The notes: generated from the letters alone by a model not told the origin. DNA of 64,000 nt from an uncultured Reyranella sp. (GCF_945957355.1 NZ_CAMFKM010000018.1:1-64000), one strand, 5' to 3'. Numbered from the stretch's first letter, positions 33,887 through 42,309 are shown. Made by a program: numbers and translations.

Positions 33887-34377
33887 AGGACCAGCTCCAT
33901 ATAGACGGTGCCGGGCACCGGGCTCGGGTAGTAGGGCGCGATCTCGGTAAAGCCCATCGTGCGATAGAGCTTGATCGCCGCCTCCATTTTGGGACCGATT
34001 GTGTCGAGCCTGAGACGCCGATGGCCGCAGGCCCGCGCCGTCTCGACGATGCGATGGGCAAGCTCGCGACCGATGGAATTGCCGCTTTCGGTGCGCTCCC
34101 TGCGGAAGTCCGGCCTGACATACAGCCGCTTCATCTCGCCGATGCCGGGCTCCAGCTGTCGCAGCGCAACGGTACCGGCCGGTTCGCCGTCGACCCGCGC
34201 CAGCAGCAGGGCGCCGCCTGGCGGGCCATACTTTGCGCGGAGGTCTGCAAGTTCCGCCTCGAAACCCTGGTAGTCGAGGGAGAAACCGAGCGATCCCGAA
34301 TACTCCCGGACCAGCTCGGCGATGGCGTCGTAATCCGTCGTATCGCGGGGCAGAGCGATCTGGATGTTGCCTGTCAT
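33883..34377 (-). CDS. GNAT family N-acetyltransferase
   Basis: The 164-residue enzyme has the acetyl-CoA-binding region (MKRLYVRPDFRRERTESGNSIGRELAHRIVETA, the V-x-x-x-x-R-x-x-G/A type loop) and the late LDTIGPKMEAAIKLYRTMGFTE beta-bulge typical of GNATs. The acceptor is unknown. It is cotranscribed with the MaoC gene. A TctC gene starts 62 bp upstream on the other strand. Confidence 0.85.
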   Translation of the reverse strand: MTGNIQIALPRDTTDYDAIAELVREYSGSLGFSLDYQGFEAELADLRAKYGPPGGALLLARVDGEPAGTVALRQLEPGIGEMKRLYVRPDFRRERTESGNSIGRELAHRIVETARACGHRRLRLDTIGPKMEAAIKLYRTMGFTEIAPYYPSPVPGTVYMELVL

Positions 34378-34438
34378 GAGGTCATTTTCGGGGGCCTATG
34401 CTAACCTGTCACCTGAAACGAACTGGGAGGCTCCAGAA

Positions 34439-35422
34439 ATGAATCCGACGCGTCGCCATGTCCTGGCGCTCGCTGGCGCGGCCGGCGCATCGCTTGCCGG
34501 ACCGGCAATCGCGCAATCCGCGTGGCCCAACAAGCCCGTGCGCTTCGTCGTGCCGTTTCCGCCGGGACAGGCCGCCGACATTTTCGCGCGCCTGATGGCG
34601 GAAAAGCTGTCTGAGAAGTGGAAGCAGCAGGTCATCGTCGAGAACAAGGCTGGCGGCAGCGGCATCCCGGCCACCGAGTACGGGAAGATGGCGGCGCCCG
34701 ACGGCTACACGTTGATGGTCGTGTCGAGTGGCACGTTCGGTGTCAATCCGAGCCTTTATCCCGACCTGCCCTATAAGCCGCTGACCGACTTCCTCCCGAT
34801 CTCCAACATCTTCCTGGTGCCGCTGGTCATCGTGGCGCATCCCAGCCTGCCCGTGAACACGCTGGCCGAGCTGATCGCGCTCGCCAAGAAGGAGCCGGGC
34901 CAGCTTTCCTACGCGTCGGCCGGGCCCGGCACCTCGCAGCATCTCGCCATGGAGCTGTTCAAGCTCAAGGCCGGGGTCGACATCGTGCACATTCCCTACA
35001 AGGGCAGCGGGCCGGCGATGGCCGACCTGCTCGGGGGGCACGTCAAGCTGATGATGGACAGCACCGCGTCCGCGCTCAACGCCATCAAGGACGGACGCAT
35101 CAAGGCGATTGCCGTCACGACGTCACGGCCGGCGCCGCCGCCACTCGACAAGATCCCGCTGATCGCCGCCACCATCCCGGGCTTCAATGCTGCCGGCTGG
35201 TCGGGCCTCGCGGCGCCGGCGCGCACGCCGCTGGAGATCGTCGCCAAGGTCAGCCGGGACATGCAGGCCCTGCTGAACGACGATGCGGTCATCAAGCAGA
35301 TCGAGCAACGCGCGGCGCTGCCGGCGCCGGGGACACCCATCCAGTTCGCCGAGTTCATCAAGAACGAGATCGACACCTGGGGCGCGGTGGTCAAGGCCAC
35401 CGGCACCAAGCCCGGGACTTAA
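34439..35422 (+). CDS. Bug/TctC-family substrate-binding protein (Tat-like signal)
   Basis: The 327-residue receptor follows GGGAGG. The N-terminus MNPTRRHVLALAGAAGASLAGPAIAQ has a twin-arginine pair before the hydrophobic stretch, suggesting Tat export. Core motifs are WPNKPVRFVVPFPPGQAADIFAR, NKAGGSGIPATEYGKM, GPGTSQHLAMELF and HIPYKGSGPAMADLLGGH. The frame is open from 34364 but the chosen ATG fits the signal peptide. Its stop overlaps the convergent YeiH gene at TTAA (35419-35422). Confidence 0.88.
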   Translation: MNPTRRHVLALAGAAGASLAGPAIAQSAWPNKPVRFVVPFPPGQAADIFARLMAEKLSEKWKQQVIVENKAGGSGIPATEYGKMAAPDGYTLMVVSSGTFGVNPSLYPDLPYKPLTDFLPISNIFLVPLVIVAHPSLPVNTLAELIALAKKEPGQLSYASAGPGTSQHLAMELFKLKAGVDIVHIPYKGSGPAMADLLGGHVKLMMDSTASALNAIKDGRIKAIAVTTSRPAPPPLDKIPLIAATIPGFNAAGWSGLAAPARTPLEIVAKVSRDMQALLNDDAVIKQIEQRAALPAPGTPIQFAEFIKNEIDTWGAVVKATGTKPGT

Positions 35423-36477
35423 AGTCCCGCGGCCCGCAAGCCGTAGATCAGGCCGACGACCAGCAGGCCGACGAAAATCGTCTCGGTGATCAGCAGCATC
35501 ACCGGGGCCATGCCGATGCGCACCAGCGCCAGCAGCGACGTCTTCATACCCAGAGCCGCGATGGCGGTGATGATCAGGAAGGCGGAGACGTGGCCAACCG
35601 CGTCACGCACGGCGGCGGGAATGACGCCCAGCGAGTTCAGCGCGGCGAGCGCCAGGAAGCCGAACAGGAAGACCGGCGGGGTCGGCCGCGCCGAGGTCTG
35701 CGGGCCGCCGCTCCTGGCCACCCACCAGGCGATGCCGGCGATGGCCGGCAGCAGGGCTGCCACCCGCAGCAGCTTGGTGATCACCGCGTCGCTCAGCACC
35801 TGCGGGCCCATCGTCTGGCCGGCACCCGCGACCTGCGCCACATCATGGATCGCCCCGCCCAGGAACACGCCCATTTCGAACAGCGAGAAGCCGAGCGCCT
35901 CGCGCAGGGTGGGATAGATCACCATCACCACGGTACTGAGGAAGTTGACGCCCATCACGGTGAAGGCGAGGTCGCGGTCCGAGTTCTCGTGCTTGGGCAG
36001 CACGGCAGACGCCGCCATTGCGGCCGCCGCCCCGCAGACGCCGGTGGCGCAGCCGGTGAGCAGGCCGAAATTCCGGCTGAGGCCGAACAGGCGCGACGCC
36101 CAGGCGCCGAACACAATGGTGCAGCCGACCGCTGCGATGGCCACGAGGATGGGCAGTGCGCCGCCCTCGACGAGGTTACCCAGCGTTAGCCGGGCGCCCA
36201 GCAGGGCGACGCCGATGCGCAGCAGGGTGCGGCCGGCGAATTCGAGGCCGGGCTTCAGTACGCCCTTCGACGAGAGCGGCTGCAGGGCCATGCCGATGAC
36301 AAGGGTCAGGATCAGTGGGGGCACCCAGACCGCGCCGAAGCGCAGCAGGCTCCTAGTGTCGGCATAGTAGGCGACGGCGGCAATGACGGCGCAGAGGGCG
36401 ATGCCGGGGGCGGAACGGCGGAGGTTGTCGGGCGCCCAGAGTCGCGCCAGTTCGACTGCGACGACGCTGTTACGCAT
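35419..36477 (-). CDS. YeiH family putative sulfate exporter (UPF0324)
   Basis: The 352-residue protein has about ten membrane spans, with hallmark segments VWVPPLILTLVIGMALQ, RIGVALLGARLTLGNL, GCATGVCGAAAAMAASAVLP and GGAIHDVAQVAGAGQTMG. The family (PF03601) is annotated as a putative sulfate exporter but its substrate is not firmly known. The ATG at 36477 lies inside the end of the biotinyl-carrier gene, overlapping by 8 bp, so translational coupling to that gene is likely. The frame is open to 36516 but no better start is seen. Confidence 0.87.
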   Translation of the reverse strand: MRNSVVAVELARLWAPDNLRRSAPGIALCAVIAAVAYYADTRSLLRFGAVWVPPLILTLVIGMALQPLSSKGVLKPGLEFAGRTLLRIGVALLGARLTLGNLVEGGALPILVAIAAVGCTIVFGAWASRLFGLSRNFGLLTGCATGVCGAAAAMAASAVLPKHENSDRDLAFTVMGVNFLSTVVMVIYPTLREALGFSLFEMGVFLGGAIHDVAQVAGAGQTMGPQVLSDAVITKLLRVAALLPAIAGIAWWVARSGGPQTSARPTPPVFLFGFLALAALNSLGVIPAAVRDAVGHVSAFLIITAIAALGMKTSLLALVRIGMAPVMLLITETIFVGLLVVGLIYGLRAAGL

Positions 36478-36691
36478 CGAGCACGGCCACGAGCTGGCCT
36501 TCGCCGATCGCCTCACCTTCGTTGACCTTGATCTCCCTGATCACGCCCGCCTTGGGCGACAAAACCGGGATTTCCATCTTCATCGATTCGAGGATCACGA
36601 TCTCGCCCTCGGCCTCGATCAGATCCCCCACCTTGACCTGGATCTTCCAGACATTGCCGGCGATCTCCGACTTCACATTGACGACGGCCAT
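36470..36691 (-). CDS. Stand-alone biotin/lipoyl carrier protein (73 aa)
   Basis: The protein consists only of a biotinyl/lipoyl domain, with the attachment lysine in ESMKMEIP, flanked by VGDLIEAEGEIVI and GEAIGEGQLVAVLDA. The MKM motif favours biotin and so a carboxylase carrier. No biotin carboxylase or carboxyltransferase lies beside it; it is coupled instead to an unrecognised duplicated protein (18 bp upstream) and a YeiH permease (8 bp overlap). Its carboxylase partner may be elsewhere, such as the acyl-CoA carboxylase at 60692, but that enzyme has its own biotin domain. Confidence 0.88.
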   Translation of the reverse strand: MAVVNVKSEIAGNVWKIQVKVGDLIEAEGEIVILESMKMEIPVLSPKAGVIREIKVNEGEAIGEGQLVAVLDA

Positions 36692-36709
36692 GCCTCAAGC
36701 GTCTCCCGT

Positions 36710-37513
36710 TCAGCTTTGTCCAGACTTTTCGGCCAGCGCGCGCGCCAGTGCAAGGGCGGAGCCTCCCACCCTCGCGCCAAGCCGGTATGCGGCTTCGTTG
36801 GCGTCGGAAATCGTTCCGTCCTGCAAGGTGGAACGGCCATCTCCGATTCGGGCGGATTGCGTTGCGACTGCGAGAGCGGCGATGCCTTCCTTGTCGAGTT
36901 CGGGCAGTGCCAGTACCCCGCCGCGGTCGGCGCCGAAGCCGGCATCGTTGAACATCAGCAGCAGCGGCCGGAACGGCGCCGTCGCCTTGTACGAGTTGAG
37001 CGCCCCATGGCTGCCGGTCGCGACCACGCGACCGCGATCGCCGGGAACCAGCAGTGTGGCCGAATCGGCGCAGACGGCGCCGTCCCTCTCATGACGACTC
37101 TCGCCCTTGGCGGGCGGCATCGTGTGCGGCCACCGCGCCTGCTTAAGCAACTCGGCCGCCTGGCGGGCCTGCATGCCCGGCACCACGCCGCAGGCCATGG
37201 CCAGCCCGTTGGCTCGGCTGATGATGCCGCGGGCCTGCAGATCGGCGCCATCGCCGATGCGGGCGCTTGCCGTTGCCACGGCCGCCATCGCCATGCCGAG
37301 CCTGTCGGCATAGGCGAGGCCGCTGACGCCGGCCTCGTCCTTGCCGATGCCGGCATCGTGGTGGATCGCGGCGCGGCAGCCGAATTTCGCGGACATGTAG
37401 GCGGCATAGACGGCGGCGTGACTGGCGCCGATCACGACTGCGCCGTCGGCTTCGGGCGGCAGCTTGGTCACGCTATCGAATACGAGAGTGGCAACGTCGG
37501 AGGCAGAGGGCAT
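36710..37513 (-). CDS. Unrecognised protein made of two homologous halves
   Basis: I do not recognise this 267-residue protein. It has two internally similar halves of about 85 residues. Half 1 (about residues 28-111) reads GASHAAVYAAYM, HHDAGIGKDEAG, MAAVATASARIGDGA and RGIISRANGLAM. Half 2 (about 164-248) reads GSHGALNSYKAT, FNDAGFGADRGG, IAALAVATQSARIGDGR and DGTISDANEAAY. Conserved Ser-His, Asp-Ala-Gly and SARIGDG motifs occur in both, so an active site may lie between the halves. There is no signal peptide and no convincing membrane segment. It precedes the biotin carrier gene by 18 bp. Confidence 0.5.
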   Translation of the reverse strand: MPSASDVATLVFDSVTKLPPEADGAVVIGASHAAVYAAYMSAKFGCRAAIHHDAGIGKDEAGVSGLAYADRLGMAMAAVATASARIGDGADLQARGIISRANGLAMACGVVPGMQARQAAELLKQARWPHTMPPAKGESRHERDGAVCADSATLLVPGDRGRVVATGSHGALNSYKATAPFRPLLLMFNDAGFGADRGGVLALPELDKEGIAALAVATQSARIGDGRSTLQDGTISDANEAAYRLGARVGGSALALARALAEKSGQS

Positions 37514-37538
37514 CGCGCAACCCTAGCCGGCCGGCTAT

Positions 37539-38147
37539 ATGTCGGCCATGTCGGAGACGGTGGACAACAAGGTTTCGATCCTGGTGCTGCAGCACCCGCA
37601 GGAGCAGGACCGCGTGCTGGGCACGGCGCGCCTGCTGTCCGGTTCGCTGGTCCATGCCAAGGTCGTGGTCGGCCTGTCGTGGCGCAATCTCGCCCAAGCG
37701 CTGGGCGAGCCGGCGGAGCCGCGTGACTGGGGCGTGCTCTATCTCGGCTCGGCGCAGACCAGGGGGCAGGCGGCTCCCCTGGTCGCCATCGACGCCAAGG
37801 GCCAGCCGCTGGCCGACCAGGAAGCGGCGCGCACCGGCCTCAAGGGGCTGATCGCGCTCGATGGCAACTGGGCGCAGGCCAAAGCCCTGTGGTGGCGCAA
37901 TGCATGGCTGACAAAGCTGCGCCGCTTCGTCGTCGTGCCCGATGGCCCGTCGCTCTACGGCGACCTGCGGCGCGAGGCGCGGCCCGATGCCGTGTCGACC
38001 CTGGAGGCGGTGGCGTTGTCGCTGCAGGTGCTCGAAGGCGATGCTGCGGTGCGGGAGAAACTTCTCGTGCCGTTTCGCGCTCTCCTGGCGAAGGCGCGTC
38101 GCGAGGGCGTGCGGGATTCCAAACGGGATCGTCGCGTCCGGCGTTAG
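37539..38147 (+). CDS. tapT: DTW-domain tRNA-uridine aminocarboxypropyltransferase
   Basis: The 202-residue protein carries the DTW-domain pattern as LIALDGNWAQAKALWWRN (DGxW variant), then VVPDGPSLYGDLRREARPDAVSTLEAVALSLQVLEG, which matches the P-S-x-Y-x-x-L-R / STLEA hallmark of DTW enzymes (YfiP/TapT type). These enzymes transfer a 3-amino-3-carboxypropyl group from SAM to tRNA uridine (acp3U47). The start may be 37539 or 37548. It diverges from the duplicated-protein gene by 25 bp and lies 19 bp before the IorA-like gene. Confidence 0.82.
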   Translation: MSAMSETVDNKVSILVLQHPQEQDRVLGTARLLSGSLVHAKVVVGLSWRNLAQALGEPAEPRDWGVLYLGSAQTRGQAAPLVAIDAKGQPLADQEAARTGLKGLIALDGNWAQAKALWWRNAWLTKLRRFVVVPDGPSLYGDLRREARPDAVSTLEAVALSLQVLEGDAAVREKLLVPFRALLAKARREGVRDSKRDRRVRR

Positions 38148-38166
38148 CCGCCCCTATACTTTGGCC

Positions 38167-40320
38167 ATGCTCGACCAGCCGGCGGCTCAGCTTCCCGTCT
38201 CCCAGCGGACCAATCCCGAACGTTCCTTCGCTGAAGAAGTGCGCGCCCTGCGGCTGGGGAACGGCGAGGTTTTCCGCGGCGAGGGCATCCTCGCCGTCAC
38301 CAAGGCGATCCTGCAATCCGGCGTCGCCTATGTCGGCGGCTACCAGGGCGCGCCGGTCTCGCACCTGGTCGACGTGCTGGTCGAATCGCAGGACCTTCTG
38401 GACGAACTCGGCGTCCATCTCGAGACCTGCACCAACGAATCGTCCGCCGCAGCGCTGCTCGGCGCCTCGATCAACTATCCGATGCGCGGCTGCGTGACCT
38501 GGAAGTCGATCGTCGGGACCAACGTGGCGGCCGATGCGCTATCCAATCTCGCCTCGCCGGGCGTCATCGGTGGCGCGCTGATCGTGGTCGGGGAGGACTA
38601 CGGTGAGGGCGCCTCGGTCATCCAGGAGCGCACCCAGGCCTATGCGCTGAAGTCCTCGGTCTGGCTGATGGACCCGCGCCCGTCGCTGCCAACCATCGTG
38701 CGATGCACCGAGAAGGCGTTCGAACTCTCGGAAGCGACCAACACGCCGGTGATGATGGAGCTGCGCATCCGCGCCTGCCACGTCACGGGCGAGTTCGTGG
38801 CCAGGGACAACGTGCCGCCCGCCATTTCGCGCAACCGGCGCCTCGCCGAACCCGCAGCCCACAACTACGACCGCATCTCGCACCCGCCGTCGACCTATGC
38901 GCACGAGAAGATCAAGGTCGAGGTCCGCCAGCCCGCCGCCGAGCGATTCATCGTCGAGAACGGGCTGAACGAACACCTCCCGGGCGAGCGGTCCGATCTC
39001 GGCATCATCGTGCAAGGCGGCATCACCAATGTGCTGGTGCGCGGCCTCGACCGGCTGGAGGTCGAGGGCAAGGTCCCGACCCTGGTCCTGAACGTCACGC
39101 ATCCGCTGGCGCCCGACCAGATCGCCGACTTCTGCAAGGGCAAGCGCGCCGTGCTGGTCGTCGAGGAGGGCGCGCCCGACTATATCGAGCAGGCGATCCA
39201 TGTGATCCTGCGCAAGCGAGACATCGACACCAAGGTCTACGGCAAGGATGTGCTGCCGATGGCCGGCGAGTACACCGCCGAGGTGGTCACCGAGGGCTTG
39301 CTGAAATTCTTCGCCCAATCGGCCAACGACATCGACCTCAGTAAGCCGCGTGAACGCTTCGAGGCCGCCCGCGCCGGACGCGCCGAGGCGCAACGCCTGC
39401 TGGGTGGGCCGTTGCCATTGCGGCCACCGGGCTTCTGCACCGGTTGTCCCGAGCGGCCGGTCTTTTCGGCCATCAAGCTGCTCGAGCGCGAGGTCGGCAA
39501 GGTCCATATCTCGAGCGACATTGGCTGCCATTCCTTCGCGACCCTGGCGCCGTTCAATCTCGGCAATTCGATCCTGGGCTTCGGCATGTCGCTGGCGGCC
39601 GCGGGCGCCGTGGCCCCGGTGATGCAGAAGCGCACGATCTCGGTCATGGGCGACGGCGGGTTCTGGCACAACGGGCTGCTGAGCGGCGTCGCCTCGTCGA
39701 TGTTCAACCGTGGCGACCGCGTGCTGGTCATCATGCAGAATGGCTACACCTCGGCCACGGGCGCGCAGTTCATTCCCAACACCTCTGGCAATCGCCGCGA
39801 CGGCGAGACGACGTCGGACATCGCCGCCACCCTGAAGGCGATGGGTGTCGGCTGGCTGCGCACCGTTCGCACCTACAATGTCGGTACGATGCTCAAGACC
39901 CTGCGCGAAGCGATGAGCACCGACGACAAGGGCCTCAAGGTCATCGTGGCCGACGGCGAGTGCCAGCTCGCCCGCCAGCGCCGCATCCGCCCGCAGATCG
40001 CCGCCCAGCTGAAGCGCGGCGAGCGGGTCGTGCGCACGCGCTACGGTGTCGACGACGAAGTCTGTACCGGCGACCATTCCTGCATCCGGCTCTCGGGTTG
40101 CCCATCGCTGGTGGTGAAGCCCAGCCCGGATCCGCTGCGCAGCGACCCGGTGGCCAGCGTCAACAACGGCTGCGTCGGCTGCGGCCTGTGCGGCGAGGTG
40201 GCCGATGCCGCCGTGCTCTGCCCGTCCTTCTACAAGGCCGACATCGTCCAGAACGCCACCTGGTGGGACCGCCTGAAATGGAAGGTCCGGGCGAAGGTGA
40301 TCGGAGCGATGGCATGTTGA
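38167..40320 (+). CDS. iorA: Indolepyruvate:ferredoxin oxidoreductase, alpha-type subunit
   Basis: The 717-residue thiamine-diphosphate enzyme decarboxylates aryl 2-oxoacids to acyl-CoA with reduction of ferredoxin. It has the pyrimidine-binding domain first (EGILAVTKAILQSGVAYVGGYQG), a core domain, then the TPP motif VMGDGGFWHNGLLSG. C-terminal iron-sulfur ligands are CTGDHSCIRLSGCPSL and CVGCGLCGEV with a further Cys in AAVLCPSF. ATG at 38167 is the start; the open frame back to 37942 overlaps the tapT gene. Its partner is the gene at 40406, separated by 85 bp containing a nested hairpin repeat. Confidence 0.87.
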   Translation: MLDQPAAQLPVSQRTNPERSFAEEVRALRLGNGEVFRGEGILAVTKAILQSGVAYVGGYQGAPVSHLVDVLVESQDLLDELGVHLETCTNESSAAALLGASINYPMRGCVTWKSIVGTNVAADALSNLASPGVIGGALIVVGEDYGEGASVIQERTQAYALKSSVWLMDPRPSLPTIVRCTEKAFELSEATNTPVMMELRIRACHVTGEFVARDNVPPAISRNRRLAEPAAHNYDRISHPPSTYAHEKIKVEVRQPAAERFIVENGLNEHLPGERSDLGIIVQGGITNVLVRGLDRLEVEGKVPTLVLNVTHPLAPDQIADFCKGKRAVLVVEEGAPDYIEQAIHVILRKRDIDTKVYGKDVLPMAGEYTAEVVTEGLLKFFAQSANDIDLSKPRERFEAARAGRAEAQRLLGGPLPLRPPGFCTGCPERPVFSAIKLLEREVGKVHISSDIGCHSFATLAPFNLGNSILGFGMSLAAAGAVAPVMQKRTISVMGDGGFWHNGLLSGVASSMFNRGDRVLVIMQNGYTSATGAQFIPNTSGNRRDGETTSDIAATLKAMGVGWLRTVRTYNVGTMLKTLREAMSTDDKGLKVIVADGECQLARQRRIRPQIAAQLKRGERVVRTRYGVDDEVCTGDHSCIRLSGCPSLVVKPSPDPLRSDPVASVNNGCVGCGLCGEVADAAVLCPSFYKADIVQNATWWDRLKWKVRAKVIGAMAC

Positions 40321-40330
40321 GCGCTGGGGG

Positions 40331-40395
40331 CGCGCCACTCCCGTGGCGCGATCTTCTTGTTGCGACACCGCATGACGCGCCACGGGAGTGGCGCG
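40331..40395. repeat. Nested hairpin doublet (REP/BIME-like) between iorA and iorB
   Basis: Two perfectly inverted 20-bp arms, 40331-40350 and 40376-40395, flank a 25-bp spacer. Each arm is itself a hairpin: 8-bp stem CGCGCCAC/GTGGCGCG with loop TCCC (left) or GGGA (right). This is the layout of bacterial REP/BIME doublets. It occupies most of the 85-bp gap between the two oxidoreductase genes and ends 10 bp before the iorB start, so it may tune expression of the second gene. Only this copy was noticed in the window. Confidence 0.75.
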
Positions 40396-40405
40396 CCTCC
40401 GGCGC

Positions 40406-41908
40406 ATGAAGCCCGTCACGATCCTGATCGGCGCGCTGGGCGGCGATGGCGGCGGCGTTTTGTGCGACTGGATCGTGTCGGCGGCGCAGAGCCGCGGGCT
40501 CGGCGTCCAAGCGACTCAGATCCCCGGCGTGGCGCAGCGCACCGGCGCCACGACCTACTATGTCGAGGTGATGCCGGCGGGCGCCGCGCCCTCGTCGGTG
40601 CTGGCGCTCAATCCGGCGATGGGCGAGGTCGATGTCGCGCTGGCGACCGAGCTGCTGGAAGCCGGGCGCATGATCTTCAACGGCTTCGTGACGCCCGACC
40701 GCACGACGCTCGTCGCCTCGACCCATCGCGTGCTGGCGATCGGCGAGCGCATGGCGATGGGCGACGGCAGCTTCGATGTCGGCAAGCTGCTGCGTGCCGT
40801 GAAGGAGCGCAGCCGCGAGCAGATATTGTTCGACATGGACCAGGCCGCCGAGGAATCGGGCGGCGTGATCAACGCGGTGCTGCTGGGGGCACTGGCCGGC
40901 TCCGGCAAGCTGCCGATTCCCGACAGCGCGTTCGAGGCGGCTATCCGGCATGCCGGCAAGTCCGTCGACACCAACCTCGCGGCCTTCGCCTTCGGCCGCG
41001 GTCATGCGCGCGGTGAACTGGAGCAGGCGGTGCGCGAGCATCGCAAGCGGCAGGCGGCGGTGCAGGGCGTCGAGGACCTGATCGCGCGGGCACGGCGGAC
41101 CTATCCCGTGTCCAGTCTCGATGTCGTGGAGGAGGGTATCCGCCGCCTCACCGCGTATCAGGACCGTCGCTACGCCGCGCTCTACCTCGACCGGCTCGAC
41201 ACGATCCACGCGGTGGGCTCGCCTGAGCTGCTGCGCGAGGTGGCGCGCCATCTCGCCGTACGCATGTCGTTCGAGGACGTGATCCGCGTGGCCCAGGCCA
41301 AGACCTCGGCCGAGCGCGTGGCGCGGGTTCGGTCCGAGGTCCATGCCAAGGCGCACGAGCCGCTGCAGATCACCGAGCATTTCAAGCCGGGCATCGAGGA
41401 GATGGCCGCGATCCTTCCGCCATCGCTGGCGCGGCGCCTGCTGGCCTGGGGCGAGCGGACCGGCCGTCTCGGCAAGGCCTACTTTTCGATGCATGTGCGC
41501 ACGACGACCATCCTGGGCTTCGCCCGGCTGCGCCTCGTGGCCGGCTTGCGCTGGTGGCGGCCGCGCACCTTTCGCTATGTCGAGGAGCAGGCCGAGATCG
41601 AGCGTTGGCTGGACCAGATCCGCGCCGCCGCGCCGCTCAGCATCGATCTCGCGCGGGAGATCGCCGAGTCGGCGCGCCTGATCAAGGGCTATGGCGACAC
41701 CCACAAACGCGGCCTCGGCAACTACCGCCGCATCGCCGACGAGGTGATCGCGCCGGCCCTGGCCGGGCGCCTGACGCCGCGCGCCGCGGCCGATGCCGTC
41801 GCCAATGCGCGCGTCGCGGCGCTGGCCGATCCCGAGGGCGAATCGCTGTCCAAGACGCTGGCCGCCATCGCCTCAGCGACATCGGCACTGCGGCAGGCGG
41901 CGGAATGA
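40406..41908 (+). CDS. iorB: Indolepyruvate oxidoreductase beta-type subunit with C-terminal extension
   Basis: The 500-residue protein starts with the gamma-type pyruvate-oxidoreductase fold (VTILIGALGGDGGGVLCDWI, QIPGVAQRTGATTYYVEVMP), about 190 residues as in ordinary IorB. It then has about 300 extra residues, mostly helical (LDVVEEGIRRLTAYQDRRYAALYLDRL onwards), of the DUF6537-like type seen in fused alphaproteobacterial indolepyruvate oxidoreductases. A GTG at 40388 inside the hairpin repeat is an alternative start but lacks a good ribosome-binding site. The stop overlaps the paaI-like start (ATGA). Confidence 0.82.
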   Translation: MKPVTILIGALGGDGGGVLCDWIVSAAQSRGLGVQATQIPGVAQRTGATTYYVEVMPAGAAPSSVLALNPAMGEVDVALATELLEAGRMIFNGFVTPDRTTLVASTHRVLAIGERMAMGDGSFDVGKLLRAVKERSREQILFDMDQAAEESGGVINAVLLGALAGSGKLPIPDSAFEAAIRHAGKSVDTNLAAFAFGRGHARGELEQAVREHRKRQAAVQGVEDLIARARRTYPVSSLDVVEEGIRRLTAYQDRRYAALYLDRLDTIHAVGSPELLREVARHLAVRMSFEDVIRVAQAKTSAERVARVRSEVHAKAHEPLQITEHFKPGIEEMAAILPPSLARRLLAWGERTGRLGKAYFSMHVRTTTILGFARLRLVAGLRWWRPRTFRYVEEQAEIERWLDQIRAAAPLSIDLAREIAESARLIKGYGDTHKRGLGNYRRIADEVIAPALAGRLTPRAAADAVANARVAALADPEGESLSKTLAAIASATSALRQAAE

Positions 41909-42309
41909 TCGACGTCGCGGCGCTGGCGAAGCGGGATGCCTTCGCCCGTGGTCTCGGCATCGAATTCGTCGAAGCCTCGCTCGGTCGCGCCGTGACGCGG
42001 GTCTCGATCGAGGAGCGCCACCTCAACTTCAACGGCGTCGGCCATGGCGGCCTCACCTTCACTCTGGCCGATGCGGCATTCGGCTATGCCTGCAACTCGC
42101 AGGGCGTGGTCTCGGGCAGCATCGACGCGCACATCGTCTACAGCATCGCCGTGCGGCTGGGTGACGTACTGACCGCCACGGCGGCCGAAATCTCGCGCTC
42201 CAGCAGGGCCTCGAACTACCGCATCGACGTCGTGCGCGGTGACGGCAAGCTCGTTGCTGCCATGACCGGCACCGCCCTGATCAGCGGCAAGCCGGTCGTC
42301 ACTTCTTAG
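41905..42309 (+). CDS. paaI: PaaI-type hotdog-fold thioesterase
   Basis: The 134-residue hot-dog protein has the PaaI pattern NFNGVGHGGLTFTLADAAFGYACNS, with the acidic residue (D56) in ADAAFGYA, and the C-terminus MTGTALISGK. PaaI hydrolyses ring-hydroxylated phenylacetyl-CoA thioesters, acting as a rescue enzyme. Its coupling to the indolepyruvate oxidoreductase genes (start in the iorB stop) suggests a role in aryl-acetate/aryl-pyruvate metabolism. Start at 41905 is fixed by this overlap. The stop overlaps the convergent hydrolase at TTAG (42306-42309). Confidence 0.87.
   Translation: MIDVAALAKRDAFARGLGIEFVEASLGRAVTRVSIEERHLNFNGVGHGGLTFTLADAAFGYACNSQGVVSGSIDAHIVYSIAVRLGDVLTATAAEISRSSRASNYRIDVVRGDGKLVAAMTGTALISGKPVVTS

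Noticed and set aside
37942..40320. A longer N-terminus for the IorA-like protein
   Set aside because: The extra 75 residues overlap the DTW-domain gene in another frame and have no family similarity; the ATG at 38167 gives a standard-length subunit.
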